From Cucumis sativus (Eukaryota > Streptophyta > Magnoliopsida > Cucurbitales > Cucurbitaceae): a stretch of DNA of 64,000 nt. How positions within the stretch are numbered: position 1 is the stretch's first letter; each line of letters begins with the position of its first letter. The notes beneath the pieces are model-generated. The model ran no database searches, was not told the DNA's origin, and saw only the letters and a list, made by a program, of their open reading frames with translations. This document shows positions 35,496 through 59,302 of the stretch, in pieces. The stretch is taken from NCBI RefSeq assembly GCF_000004075.3, contig NC_026660.2:5952001-6016000 (forward strand), read 5' to 3'. The position numbers were made by a program, and so were the translations under genes.

Positions 35496-35760
35496 AGTTT
35501 GTATTGTCAATTTTAAAATTAGATATTTAATTTTAAAATTGATATATGAGTATAACTCAACAAACATATATTGTATTATGAGGAAGAACTTACAACTTGG
35601 TACAAATTCGATTATTCCAACCCATACGTTAGAACGAGAGCATGAAAAGCTTAGTCGAGAAAGAAATAAAAAGAGAAGCATAGTGGAGATTGAGGATGGA
35701 CCATAAATGTAATGCAAAACAAAAACAAAAGGGGGAGATGGAAAGGCAGCAAAAAAGGTT

Positions 35761-35768
35761 TATATAAA
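35761..35768 (+). promoter_or_regulatory. Candidate TATA box of the ABCC5-type gene
   Basis: TATATAAA in the stretch before a long pyrimidine-rich leader (CT runs 36200-36420). It would place transcription start near 35795 and give a long 5' leader interrupted by one intron. Position and word only; other starts are possible. Confidence 0.3.
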
Positions 35769-36634
35769 TTATATAAGGAAAAAAGAGATTGATAATGGCA
35801 TCAGATTCAGAGTGAGAAATGTGATGGAATGGAAAATCCACCAATTTTGGTTCGTGGAGTGACGACCTATTAACCGACCCTAGCTAGCACGCACCCTCGT
35901 CCTCGTCCTCATCTTCCCATTCCCATTTCTTAAAATTTTCAATTCTCAAATGTGAAAGCGATTTTTACTTTTGAACCAATTGTATTTGTTTTCTCTCTGT
36001 GATTCCTCCATTTTTTGTTCCCAACTGGGTACCTTTCTCTTCTCGCAGTCACCTTCTTTCCCGTGGCAGAGGCCACAACACATGTAAAGAGAAGGGGAAG
36101 GAGATTACAGAACAGAACAAAACCCAAACTAAAACAATGTGCTTCCATATAGACGAAATTTTGAGTGGAATTTTGTTCTAAGTAAAAATCTGGCTTGATT
36201 TTGAGTTTTCCCCAAATATCTCCTCTCTCTGTTCTGTTTTGCTTTCACTCTTTCTCTCGCTGGGTAGTTTGTTTTTGTATTAAACCCCAACCCCATTTCC
36301 TTAAATCCTTTCTTTTCCTCTTTCTTGTTTTTAATTCCCGACGAGAGAACAAGAGAGAGTGCTGTCCTCCCCTCTCTCTCTTTTTCTCATTTCTTTCCAC
36401 CCCCTTTCGCTTTTTTTCTTCTTTATTTGTTTGGATCCTACTCATCGTCATCATCGTTTTTAATTCAATTCTTTCGTTTTGAGATTTGGTTGTTATACGT
36501 ATTCCTGTACCCCCCCTCTCTTGTTTCATCTCTGGATTCATAAGTGGCGAATTACTGGAGGGGTGGCTGGGATTTTTGTGGGACTTGGTTCTTCGTCAGC
36601 AATCAACAAAGTTACGTCTCTCCAAGGCAGGTGG

Positions 36635-36830
36635 GTAAGTTTTATTTTGTACTTCCACTGATGGGTCGTCTTCTGTTTTGATTTTTAATCTGCTCTTTTG
36701 TCCATTCCCCATTTCGCTACAGACAGAATCACTGTGTGTTGAGCGCAAAGCGTCGCTCTATTTCTCTGTCTTTCTTCGACTTTCGTGTTAACAAAAAACC
36801 CATTTGTTGGTATGTGCTATGTGTCTGCAG
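36635..36830 (+). other. Probable 5'-UTR intron of the ABCC5-type gene
   Basis: Donor GGTGG|GTAAGT at 36635 and acceptor GTGTCTGCAG ending at 36830. The first in-frame start of the protein lies 147 nt downstream. An alternative donor GCAG|GTGGGT is 4 nt upstream. Confidence 0.5.
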
Positions 36831-36874
36831 GTTGTCTAAAGAAATAGTTATTAGGTGTCTACGAGAAAACCCAG

Positions 36875-36976
36875 ATGGTGAAATGCTCATCTTCTTAACA
36901 GGGTTTTATTTCTCTCACTTAACTCGCCGCCGACTCACTGTTTTGAATCGCCTTCCTCATAAACATCTCACAATCA

Positions 36977-36987
<11 letters not shown>
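36875..36987 (+). promoter_or_regulatory. Upstream ORFs in the ABCC5 leader, one overlapping the start codon
   Basis: ATG at 36875 opens a 7-codon ORF ending at 36898. ATG at 36883 opens a 34-codon ORF (MLIFLTGFYFSHLTRRR...) that ends at TGA 36985-36987, past the main ATG at 36977 in another frame. An overlapping upstream ORF would be expected to lower main-frame translation. Confidence 0.45.
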
Positions 36988-44651
<7,664 letters not shown>

Positions 44652-45262
44652 AATGGGCAGACCAGACCAGACGTTTTTGTTGAGATGGGATGCCTGAAAA
44701 CGACGTCTGTCTCAGCAGATGCACGAGGTTGAAGGGGGCGCCATAACGATTACTGCTCGATGAGCTGCATCTGCATTCGGCAACACCAGCAAAACGAAGG
44801 ATTGAATAATAATAAAGAGAGGAAATGGGGGCAGAAGGGGTGAGTGAAAAAAAGGTGTAAATTCAAAGTGAGGTTCTTGTTTTATGGAATGAATGATTCA
44901 TGGTTTAGGGGAATTAGGATGAAGAATAAATCAAATCCATGTATGCCAAAACAATAATTAACACGAAAGAAAATGAGAGCGGCCATGGTTTTTCCGGTAA
45001 TGTAATGGTTGGTTTAGATAGGGGCTAATTTGTAGAGTTGAGTTAGCCAAATGTTCATTTCTCAGGTTCTAGCAAAGCAAAGTAACAGTGCTTTAGATTT
45101 TGGTATTGAACTTTCCTTTTTCCCCTTTCTTAAAAAAAGAAGAAAAAAGCTTTTGAAACTGCTCTGCATTGCCTCCCTTTTTTCCTTGAGTTTTCTTTCG
45201 TCTTTTTTTTCACTGGTTTTGTTCGATTTACGGCGTCAACATGTAGAGGAGGAATCAAACTC

Positions 45263-45302
45263 TTTAAACTAGTTGATTTATGTTTAAACTAGTTGATTTA
45301 TG
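45263..45302 (+). repeat. Perfect 20-bp tandem duplication
   Basis: TTTAAACTAGTTGATTTATG occurs twice head to tail without a mismatch, so the duplication is recent. Confidence 0.9.
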
Positions 45303-45864
45303 TTTAGATACAATTTTGTTTACGGTCTTACTTGGGATGGATAAGGAGTTGGACATATTCTTCAATAGAACGAACCTCGTTGGTTATTTTCATGTGACAC
45401 ATTGAGTGGATCTCTTGTAATCACTTACTCACTAGTACTATTGGAATGAAAGGAGAAATTCAGAGCATTTTTTTATTTGAAGGATATGACTTTTGTTTTT
45501 GATGTAATTCAAAGTTTGGATTAATTTCTCGAAATGAATTCTCTGCCTCTAATGGTTAAGAGAAGGAGTATTTATTAAGAATGTGTAAGTAGTTACAAGT
45601 AGTTGATATAACTGTTTTTATGAAACAGTTTTAACCGTTGTTAGTTAACTGATTCAACAATTAAACTGTTTTACTAACTATTCTATATTACATCAGTTTT
45701 CCTCTCTTTATATTTATTTTTTCCTCTCCTTTTAAAAGCTTGCTACTTATTGGCGATTAATCGTAGAAAAAATACTTTTGATTTTTGATTTTGGGTTTAG
45801 TTCTTGTTTGATCCTTAGATTTTGAAGGGTTGCATTCTTGGTCCATCTTTGAATTGAATTTAGG

Positions 45865-46148
45865 ATGTGTTTGGTTTAGGATATAAAGTGTTTAATTTTG
45901 TCAAAAAAACTATTCTGAAAAAAATGGTAGTGTTTGACAAATTAAAATAATACATTTTCTAAAAATTTATTTATAAAATAATCTATTTTAGAGAAATCTT
46001 TAAAAACTAAATTCACATATAAACGCTAATAAAAAAGTTTAACTAAACATTAAGTGTTTAAATTTTAAATTTATTTTTAAAAAAATGTTTGAGAGAAAAT
46101 GTATTATTGAAAAACATTTTTTTCTTAATTCAATCCAAACGGACCCTT
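45865..46148. mobile_element. hAT-like MITE
   Basis: Left end AGGATGTGTTTGGTTTAGGA. The right end in reverse complement reads AGGGTCCGTTTGGATTGAAT, an imperfect terminal inverted repeat with the GTTTGG core typical of short hAT-derived elements. About 284 bp, A+T-rich, no coding frame. Flanking TTTAG/TTAG may be a remnant of target duplication. Confidence 0.5.
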
Positions 46149-46413
46149 AGTTAATCTTGAGGTTTTAAAGTGTTGAAATTTGTGTTTTGATTTAGGGTAA
46201 AGATAATCCGATAAAAGTGAAATTTAATCAACATCTAAATATTAAAAATTTAAAGACTATTGTTCACATAAACGAAGGTAACAAACATCTCCAATGCAAA
46301 GCTTCAATCTAGTTGATTCTATCAAACCTAATTTGTAAGACTCTCGACCCTCTCTTTCGTTTAATGTTTTTTTCAGGGCTATATTATAATGGGTAACAAT
46401 TTTAGGAATAATA

Positions 46414-46575
46414 ATGAACTATATAGCAACATTTTTTAAAAAAAATGTAAACATAACAAAACATACCCGTGATATAAATTCTTATGGTTTATCAGTGATA
46501 GACTAATATTTACAACATAGTCTATCAGAAACTGATTTTGACATGTTTTTGCTATATTTACAACAATTTTTCATT
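46414..46575. mobile_element. MITE-like fold-back element, shortened copy
   Basis: Left end AACTATATAGCAACATTTTT and right end TTTTTGCTATATTTACAACA mirror each other. The centre has TATCAGTGATAGACTAATAT and ACATAGTCTATCAG. Same family as 30803-31020 but about 55 bp shorter. Confidence 0.55.
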
Positions 46576-46699
46576 CCCTTCGAAGAAAACCTAACTTCGT
46601 ATTTATTTATCAAGTACGAAAAACAATTTTTTTGTTTTTTTGTGTGATTATTGAATTTTATTTAAGGAGTAGTTGCAAATTTAGCAATTAAATTCAAAA

Positions 46700-46926
46700 T
46701 AATTAAGTATATAACAACATTTTAAAAAATTTGCAAATATAACAATATTTGTCAAATTCTATTAATGATAGAAGTCTATCACTGATAGACTATGTTGTAA
46801 ATAGTGGTCTATCATCAATAGACCATACGAGTCTATCGGTGATACAAGTCAATCGGTGATACAAGTCTATCAACGATAATTTTACTATTTTTTTAATTTT
46901 TTAAAAATGTTAGCTATATAATTAAT
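46700..46926. mobile_element. MITE-like fold-back element, copy 2 (well preserved)
   Basis: Starts AATTAAGTATATAACAACAT and ends AATGTTAGCTATATAATTAA, an inverted pair. The interior has TCTATCACTGATAGACTATG and then the phrase ATCGGTGATACAAGTC occurring twice in tandem. Word order follows 30803-31020 almost throughout. Confidence 0.65.
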
Positions 46927-47192
46927 CAAATGAGTATTCATTACAATTATCCTGAATAAATAAATATTTATTCGTGTAATTTAGTTGAGCCATTGCAAGA
47001 GGGTAAGGGTTGGAATATAAATTTGGGCTTATTTGGGCTAAATTGAGGCCCATTTAGAAGAAAGAAAACCCAAAGTCCAATAATGGGAAAAAAGCTGTTC
47101 ATCAAAATTCTTCGCCTTCTTAACTAAAGCGCTTCCCTCTCTCTTCTTGCTCTCTCCCTCCGTTGCTCACTCCGATCAGATTCCGATCAAAG

Positions 47193-51700
<4,508 letters not shown>

Positions 51701-51899
51701 GCTTCATTTGAATTTTTTCTGAAGCCCCCTGGATATTTTGTATTAACTTAGTTGAAAAGCTTTGAGAACGGCCTGGTTTATGTCTCCATTTGTTAAAATA
51801 AAATGGAGAATGTTTCGAGTTCAACCCTCGTGTATTCTTATCTTCTTCATTCATGGTTTAGTAGAATGCACAGTTTATTTGGTGTTGTAATTAATAAAG

Positions 51900-52640
51900 G
51901 CTGGAATGCTTGGTTACAGCATACTATGGTCTTAAAATGTGTTTTTTTCAGGAAAAAGAAAGAGGTACAAATTTTATCTATTTTGTCAAGTTTGAGCAAA
52001 TTTGTTGGATGCGGATGGTGGTTGTTGGTATATTCTATAGAACTTTTGGAGTGGTACTCCGAATTGCGAAGTGAAATCTAACACATCAACTAGTTCACTT
52101 TAGTTGCTAAATCGTTTTTTTTTTGTTGTCATTAAACGATCAATGTAAGATTTCTGTCCAACGACCTGCTTTCAACCCTCTTAGTGGTTCGTGTTTCTTC
52201 AAAAATAAATGAAAAACAACCTTTTGCTTATGTCAATGCACAGCTATTATGCGCACGGATGTCTTGACCAGGTCAAGTCCTCACTTGATAGCTTGATAAT
52301 TGTGATCATGCTCTTTCACTAACAATGTTAGGGCAGCCCTATTGTGAATACAAGGATATAGATGTAGATGTGAGCGAATTTAAAAAATTGTGTTGTACTT
52401 TTAAATTGTGACAAGGCAGAACTGCAGAGAAATATATTTTGCGAGAACAAGTGGCACCCATATAAGAACCACAAACGATAAACATGAATCTTTAAACTAT
52501 TTTAAAACTACATGTAAACACGAAGTTAAAATACTACTGCTTATTTAAACACATTAAAAGTTGCATAGATGGATTGAATGTGAAGGTTATAGGTTGCTTT
52601 TGAAGCAAAAAAGTGAGGGACAAAGAAAGAAAACCCATTG
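51900..52640. other. Gene-free stretch after NDUFA9
   Basis: After the NDUFA9 3' end I see no coding frame, repeat or RNA gene here. Confidence 0.4.
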
Positions 52641-52752
52641 CAGAAGGAAGGAAGCAAAGATGATGTTAACTTTAGTAGCCGGAGGATCATAATCCTACAC
52701 ATCAACTATGAAGATGATGTTATAGAGTTTCGGCAATAGAAGCGAAGGAAAG

Positions 52753-53124
52753 ATGGAAGCGAGAGACGAGAACGAGGCACTCGAGGGAGTGAGGTTGGAA
52801 GGTGGAAACATGGGAGCTTCAATGTCAGTCAGCCATGGAGGTGAGTGTAAATTACCTAACTGTTGTTGCATAAACATTTATGTGAACAGCAACATTCAAG
52901 GTGTGAACAATTCAACATTGAATGGGGGCGAGGTCAAAATGGGAAGTCCAGGAGTTTTCTTCTTGTTTGGAGATATGGAACCAAAACTACATCAAAATAA
53001 AACTTCATCCCTTCATCAAAATCCCAAGTTATGGCAATGGGGTTTAATGATTCTTCTTCTTCTTTTTCTTCTTCTACCACTCCTTTTTATGTTACTTTTA
53101 GAAATCAAAATGCTTCATTCGTAA
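52753..53124 (+). CDS. Hypothetical small protein with hydrophobic C-terminal tail
   Basis: Single open frame of 123 codons starting at ATG 52753 after a purine-rich leader. I do not recognise a named family. The N-terminal part is acidic and glycine-rich. The middle has a cysteine cluster LPNCCCINIYVNSNIQGVNN and then GSPGVFFLFGDMEPK, which look like ordered protein and not random translation. Residues about 97-118 (LMILLLLFLLLPLLFMLLLE) form a strong membrane segment close to the C-terminus, as in tail-anchored proteins. It could be a lineage-restricted gene or a chance frame. No intron is needed. Confidence 0.45.
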   Translation: MEARDENEALEGVRLEGGNMGASMSVSHGGECKLPNCCCINIYVNSNIQGVNNSTLNGGEVKMGSPGVFFLFGDMEPKLHQNKTSSLHQNPKLWQWGLMILLLLFLLLPLLFMLLLEIKMLHS

Positions 53125-53239
53125 GACTCTCTAATGGCATTTGGAGTTTTATATCACAAGTTAATGTCGTTCTATATGTGATATGTTCACTGTCTTTGGA
53201 GTTCTGTCTTTTGAAGTACTTTTAGAAGTTTTTGAATGC

Positions 53240-54330
53240 ACACCTTTCAATCTGATTGTTTTATTCTGAATTTTATGTACTTTGTTACATGACTCTTAGT
53301 ACCTTCATTTGATTCAATTTAGTTCATGGGTTTTTTCTTCTTTCTTTTCGCTGCCAATTCTTAAGACTCTCAAAAGTAAAAATTGATTATGACATATGTA
53401 CTTCACTTAAACGATTAATTTTCAACTAAAACTACAAACGAAAGTTAGATGAAATATCGTATGAAAGTTCAGATGACATCACCTCACCTTTTTACCTGAG
53501 AAAATACATATTCACAAAACAAATTCTTTTAGAGAATGTAATGTTAGGGAAATGTCAATATTCATTGTTGTCAAAATTTAGGTCGTTCGAAACTAACGTA
53601 ACACATTGATTCATCCATACAAAAGTTCGAAATCATTCTTTACAAGAGTTTACTTAGAAAAGAAATCATTTTAGTGTCGAAGGTGGACCACCTTTAGGAT
53701 TATAATCACAAACAATCTGGAGTGGCATCGTAACGCTACAAAACACCTAGACATTTTGCTCTATCAACTCTAGTCGGTTTTAGAAAAAACAAACACCAAC
53801 ATTCTTGACAAAAGAAATCACTTAATTCCTTCCGCACATTACAAATTCATCATTAGTACCAAACTTCAACATCAACTATACAAATTTTGAAAACACTCTC
53901 ATGCTGTTTTTTTTTTAATGTATTCAAGTTTTGAATCTTACCTTTTAAAACCCAAAATTATATTAGTAAAAGCTAAAAAAAAAAAGTTTAGAATATACTT
54001 TTATATAAATTAATTCCTTTTCATTTTTTTTATATTCGTGACATTGGCCAATTAACTCGACCAATCTCGACAAACCTTGACGTCGACAAACGTTGACCTC
54101 TTATAGTTAGTTAGTTATTAGTTATGGACTTAAAATTGGTAATTACAGCTATATTTTGGTACAGAGTTTGTTTTGTTTTCACAATCTTTTGTTTGTTATT
54201 ACAAATTCCCTTTAGGGGGATAGAAAGAACATAGAACAAAGCTTCAATTAAATCTTCATCCATCAGCCATAATCAACACAGTATTGATCTTCATTTTCAA
54301 ACGCAAAAACAAAATTGTGCAAAAGAAAAA
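53240..54330. other. Gene-free stretch before Psb28
   Basis: A+T-rich, no coding frame of interest. The last ~100 nt are likely the 3'-UTR of the minus-strand Psb28 gene. Confidence 0.4.
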
Positions 54331-54338
54331 ACCTGATT

Positions 54339-54890
54339 TCATTTCTTGACAAATTGCATCCCATTGGCATTGGAGTATCGCTCCATGAATCTCATGAATC
54401 TATCCCATTCCCTCGGGGTTCTCATCACATACTTCGCCTCAATCCCCGCCGGTTTCCCATTTATGAACTTCGCATTCACATCAACCGATTGAATCATCCC
54501 TTCTTCATCAATCATATAGAAGCCGGTGATATCCCCAACCTCCGCCGATGAATCGAACACTGACGGCTGCTCGAACCTAAAAATCGCCATTCCATTGGTT
54601 CCGTCTCGGGATTTCGTCAGCCGCACATCCGGGATTGTCTGCTCGTCCGTGCCCTGGATGAACTGAATCTTGGGCAGAACCATGAGGATGGGGTTCCATG
54701 AACGTTGTCGGTAAGTGCGGCGAGTGAGTGTGTGGCATTTGGTGGTGGAGAGGGAAAGAGAGCGGCCGTGGAATGAGGAGAAGGCGCTGCTGTGGAGAGA
54801 GTAAGAGAGTTTGGGTTTGGTGGAAGAGGGATGAAGGAGATGAGGAGAAGACGGGGAAGTAGTGGAGGCCAGAGATTGAAGAGACGCCAT
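54339..54890 (-). CDS. PSB28: Photosystem II reaction centre Psb28 protein, chloroplastic
   Basis: Stromal assembly factor that binds PSII assembly intermediates and is linked to CP47/chlorophyll supply. Intronless, 183 aa from the ATG at 54890 ([11 protein letters not shown]), matching the usual plant length. An in-frame ATG at 55019 would add 43 residues containing a polyserine tract, but the downstream start already gives a good Ser/Thr-rich transit peptide of about 70 residues. The mature core [48 protein letters not shown] and [21 protein letters not shown] is nearly invariant family sequence. It is separated from the COA1-like gene by 0.77 kb and transcribed in the same direction. Confidence 0.96.
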   Translation of the reverse strand: MASLQSLASTTSPSSPHLLHPSSTKPKLSYSLHSSAFSSFHGRSLSLSTTKCHTLTRRTYRQRSWNPILMVLPKIQFIQGTDEQTIPDVRLTKSRDGTNGMAIFRFEQPSVFDSSAEVGDITGFYMIDEEGMIQSVDVNAKFINGKPAGIEAKYVMRTPREWDRFMRFMERYSNANGMQFVKK

Positions 54891-55019
54891 TGATGTTGTT
54901 GAGAATTGGAAACAGGGGAAGAATGAAGAAGAAGAAGAAGAAGATGATGAAAAAGGGAGAATGGTGTGGTTTGTGAAGAAGATTGAGGAAAGGTGTGTGT
55001 AATCACCACAGCCATTCAT

Positions 55020-55640
55020 TCACTTTTTGCGAAAGGGAGAATTGTAGTCTTTTTCACTTTCATTTCTAAACTACTAAATCAAACACTAGCAATTACCATT
55101 TTTCATTTTACTCATTTAGAAACACTCAAATACATACAAAATTAAATCAATGTCAATACTATACTTGTCCAAACATACTTTGGTGTATGAAGGAATTGAA
55201 TTCTTGTTGAAGTGTGATCCTCATGCCAATAAAACAACCATACAAGATAAAGCATCTAAATTAGAGCTACTTAGAAGAGATTTTTGAAAACTTTTTTTCA
55301 ATTATCAAACCTGTTCTTTCTAAGTTATAATCTTTATTTACCACCTACTGTCTACAGATCAACAAACAAACAAATAAGAACAAAAAAATCAGATAAATAG
55401 TTACTGTTTTTCTTTTACAAATTGGATTTTACGGTATAACCATAATAACTTTGCCACATTTAATGTCAGCAAGGTTGTATAATAACAAATCTTCTACCGC
55501 GGTTTGAACTCAACCTCAAAGAAAATTATTATTTTGGTGGGGATAACGAATACTTCGACCCTTCGGTTAGCTCAAAATCATGTCGGGACAGAAAACTAAT
55601 AGAAAGCAACTTCATAAAGGATATTATGACAATAGTTTCA
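55020..55640. other. Gene-free stretch between Psb28 and the COA1-like gene
   Basis: Contains the Psb28 upstream region (right of 54890) and the 3' flank of the COA1-like gene. No further gene is visible. Confidence 0.4.
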
Positions 55641-55662
55641 TAATATCCATAAAAAGCTAACT

Positions 55663-58419
55663 TCATCTCTTCTCTGTCTCTGGAGGCTGACAGTCGGTGC
55701 ATGAGACACAAGCAGCAGGAGCAAACTTCTCGCTGAGATTAATACGCAAAGTTTTCTGCTTACCTTCGTTTTCAGGAACATAAAGGAGAGCATCCATCAT
55801 CAGAATGTCCCAGTCCCGAGGCCGGAGAAAAGAAATCCAGGAATCCTCTGTAGAGATATTCCAACTTAGTATTACCATTCAAAAAGTTTATAACAGACGA
55901 AAAGACTTCTCTCACCTAAAGGGTAATATATAAATATATATATTACAAAATAGTAAAAGCTGAAAGAGGATGATAATTCATGTAAAAGGAACAAAATGCG
56001 ACAAGATTTCATTTTGAGTATTATCTTGATGCTAAAGTAAAATCTAAAGAATTGATACACGCGAGTATAAGGATCAGACTAGACTAATTGCAGGTAGAAA
56101 ATAGATAAGAAAATAAATCTGCCTAGTTACCATTATGGTTTGAAAATTAAAAGATTTTACTAATAGAAAAACATTTTATACCTACCATTACCTTTAGAAT
56201 CTTCCCGGTTTACCTAAAACAATCCACTAATCCAGAAAACCCTTTTCCAAATGCATCGGATTGAAGATACACCAGCTAAGTTGGATCGCTCAGGAAAAGA
56301 GACAACTTTCACAAATGTCATCCCATACTTCAACTTAAAAAAAAAGCTTATGAACTAAAAATACGTATGACAGAGAACTTCAAAAAAGCTTGGTTCCTAA
56401 TCCCCAAAAAAGAAAGAAACGAGAAAAAATTGTTTATCTATTGCTAATTCTCTATTGAAACTATAACTTGAATCAAGTAAGGGAAATGAGGACCAGGTGA
56501 TAGGAAAAGTGTATTGACCTCCATTACGAACTGCCTTCAGTTGGAGGATCCCTGTGCCTTGTGGTCCTGATACTGGAAATGTGCAGGATAGAGAGTGTCT
56601 CTTGTGAGCTACTGCAAGTGATGCATTGTACCATGGACCTTTATCAATGGGTTCACCAATAGCATCTATGACTGCTTGATTGTTTCTGACTTTCTCTATA
56701 GCTTTGCTGAGAAAATAATAAAATAATGTAAATAAGTCCCGCCAACTACCAACAGCAAAAGAATATCATTGATTCATGAAAACCTTGTTGGAAAAAACCT
56801 TCCACTATTATTGCAAGAATAAAGCAGGGGATAAAAGAAAACAACAAAAATAGGATAAAAATTTTACGTAGAGAGGAGAGAGCATTTCCTTTTAAGATGT
56901 GAGCTATTTTGAGAGATTGTCAAATACTCCAATTTTTTTCCAAAATTAAACACTTGATGATGTATTCCAAACACTCATATATGAAATTGAATTAGAATTA
57001 GAATTAGAATTAGAATTATCCTTTAGGCCTTATTATTTTACAATGGTGGATACCTTTGTTGTACAATTAGTTGGGTTATAGTTTGGCTCCTTTTGCTGGG
57101 TTGTCTTTTTGTTTGCCCTTCTGTATTCTCTCATTAAAAAAAACTCAGTTAACCACCAAAGGAAGGACAATAATCTTGTGGATTTAAACCTTATATATTT
57201 AGCTCAAAATATTTGATTGGAAATAGAGTGTGGATCAAAGCTGGTTATAGGTACACCAAGCCAACAAGGGTGGTGATGAGTTTTCGTGGAACGGATGAAT
57301 CAGGTCAGGTCCCTTAGGGAACATCCGATAAAATTGGATGAGTCGGGTCAGGCTTCTAATTCTAAAATCAAGAAAAATGCATCGAAGTAAAGCCCTGAAG
57401 ATCTATCATCTATTTGCACAATTTCATCCAGAAAACTACCATACCTTTGTAAATGGGGCAATAACAAAGATTTAAAGCCCCTAAACAGAAACAGAACAAG
57501 CAAATAATGTATAGGTAAAAAAACCCCAAGGATCAAAAGAATGCTTTCATTCTCTAACCGCCAAAGTTGACAACTGAGGCTTGTTCAATAACAATAATGT
57601 AACATCACCGAATACTACTACGAGATATTATTTGATCCAGTGAGAAGACAGAGATTGAAAACAACATAACAACATAGCCTTAGATGACCAAAGGAAAATG
57701 ATCTCTAATTATTAGAAAACGGAAAAGTAAACTAATTCTAATCCTAATTAATCATGAATTTGTCCAAGATTCCCCAATTTACTTTAGTGTTACTACATGG
57801 ATTTCCTTGAACTTCAAAGCGCCAAATTCAGACATTCATTTGCTTTAACAATATAATTCATCCAAATTTGGAAATCTCTAACAAGTAATACATACCTGCT
57901 ACAGCTATGATAAATGGCAAGGTCATCTAAAGCACTCAAAGCTACACCACCAGTAACAGTAATAAGCACAAAGGAGACGGCTTTCCGACCCCAGGATTTA
58001 TTCACCTCATTCTCCGTTGGCTTTATCGAATTGCTGCAAGCAACCCTTAATCAGAGATTACCAAATTCCATTCTATCCATTAAAAATCAATGAAAAAATT
58101 TGAAATAATCAATTCAAGCGTTTCCTTTTTCATAAAAACAAATAAAGCAATTCCAAGTTCTAAACGAGTAAATAAGGGGGAAATTAAGCCTATTGTACGA
58201 TCAAAACATCGAAAATTTGAAGAACCCAGATATTATATCACTGAAAAGATGCGGGCAATCGATTGATTCCACGTTCAACTGAAGTTCGTGAGTGAGTTAA
58301 TAACTGTTGGTGTAAAATTCTGAGAAAATAACGAAAATGGGCATTACACGTAGGGCGCACCTGGAAGCATGTGGAGTAGAAGAGCGCTTGAATATAGAAG
58401 CGAACCTTTTCGCCAACAT
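55663..58419 (-). CDS. COA1-like cytochrome c oxidase assembly protein (mitochondrial, single membrane segment)
   Basis: Four exons on the minus strand: 58361-58419, 57896-58033, 56519-56706, 55663-55847, totalling 570 nt and giving 189 aa. Exon 1 encodes a basic amphipathic presequence, MLAKRFASIFKRSSTPHAS. A membrane segment, AVSFVLITVTGGVALSAL, lies at about residues 38-55. The following AIYHSCSSKAIEKVRNNQAVIDAIGEPIDKGPWYNASLAVAHKRHS matches the Coa1 (PF08695) type, proteins that help early cytochrome c oxidase assembly at the inner mitochondrial membrane. The tail DSWISFLRPRDWDILMMDALLYVP is well formed; the last 25 residues are Cys/Pro-rich. Intron 2 carries a (GAATTA)5 repeat and a LINE tail. 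The family name is from memory of the plant homologues. Confidence 0.8.
56989..57018. repeat. (GAATTA)5 hexanucleotide microsatellite
   Basis: Five perfect units in intron 2 of the COA1-like gene. Confidence 0.9.
57070..57142 (+). mobile_element. LINE 3'-tail remnant (antisense in the COA1-like intron 2)
   Basis: TTTGCTGGGTTGTCTTTTTG, TTTGCCCTTCTGTATTCTCT and CATTAAAAAAAA match the ends at 3105-3180 and 4840-4990. Only the tail is present. Confidence 0.5.
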
Positions 58420-58639
58420 TTTCAACTTTGGACTACCTTGCTCCTTCCTCAATCGTTAGGAGTTTGCCTTTAATTTCATAAATGTGTATAGCCAGCCCAC
58501 TCGAAATTTGATCTAGGTTTATATATATAGATATGTGTGTGTGTATATATGTTTTGCTTAATACATCGAGACCAATGCGTGAGATCAGGAAGAGAGAGTG
58601 TGAGAATAGAGAAAACAAATTGAACTCTGCCTCCATCGC

Positions 58640-59290
58640 TCAAACACATTTTGGGGTCAAAATGGTAGTTTCTGACTACAAATTTCCAGTGGCTTTTCAA
58701 GGTTAATTATCAAAAATGAATTTTGTAGTTTGTTTTTATAATTTTTCAAAAAGTATTTATTGTCATCGACATTTTATCTATATTTTTATTTACATTTTAG
58801 TAAAATGGTAAAATAGAGTGAAAATTTATTTTCAAGAAATAAAAAACCAACGCCCGAAAGATTAAACAAAATGTATTAGAGAGACCACCCCTAATCTATA
58901 AGCATTATCACGATTCACAATCACGTCTCGAAATTTATATTTGATCATTGAACTTCAAAACTAACAAACTCTGCTAACCCTCCAGTGTTAATCAAACTAA
59001 AATACAGTAACAGATTAAAGTATTAATCAAACATGAGTCCAAGAGTAGTATTAATAATATTCCCTAACTCTACATTACAATAGAAAGAGGCTCAGATTCC
59101 ATCTATGAATCCCTTATTGTCACAACCAAGAATCAATACATAAGAAATTGAATTGTGTTAGAATGAAGTAGGGGTGTTAAAAGCACACAAGTCAGCTCCA
59201 ACAAAGCACACCCCCTCTTTGTCATATGAACATCTCAAACTGCCATAACAACAACCAATAGAGTGAGCAAAAGCAGCAATGAATGGAATG
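58640..59290. other. Gene-free stretch between the COA1-like and VPS62-like genes
   Basis: Holds the COA1-like promoter side and the VPS62-like 3' flank. A TA/TG microsatellite lies nearby at about 58518-58550. No gene seen. Confidence 0.4.
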
Positions 59291-59302
59291 CACAACAAAA
59301 TT

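Larger units (their letters stand above)
28441..35600. other. Intergenic, A+T-rich, right two thirds of the 12-kb gap
   Basis: No open frame resembles a known protein. Strongly A+T-rich with frequent short A/T homopolymers. Apart from the fold-back repeats listed separately I see no RNA gene, intact transposon or conserved block. Confidence 0.5.
44820..47150. other. Intergenic region between ABCC5 and NDUFA9
   Basis: Holds a perfect 20-bp tandem duplication (45263-45302), a probable hAT-like MITE (45865-46148) and two fold-back elements (46414-46575, 46700-46926). The last 100 bases before the NDUFA9 start are CT-rich and are probably its leader. No gene is supported. Confidence 0.6.

Noticed and set aside
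36245..36541. 98-codon minus-strand frame opposite the ABCC5 leader
   Set aside because: It is the complement of the CT-rich 5' leader, and the Lys/Arg/Glu-rich translation reflects that composition.
46480..46860. CRISPR-like spaced repeats from TCTATCA words
   Set aside because: The words are inverted as well as direct and belong to a fold-back transposable element. CRISPR arrays are not expected in plant nuclear DNA.
54891..55019. Upstream in-frame ATG extending Psb28 by 43 residues
   Set aside because: The extension is dominated by a polyserine microsatellite. The start at 54890 gives the standard 183-aa length with a normal transit peptide.
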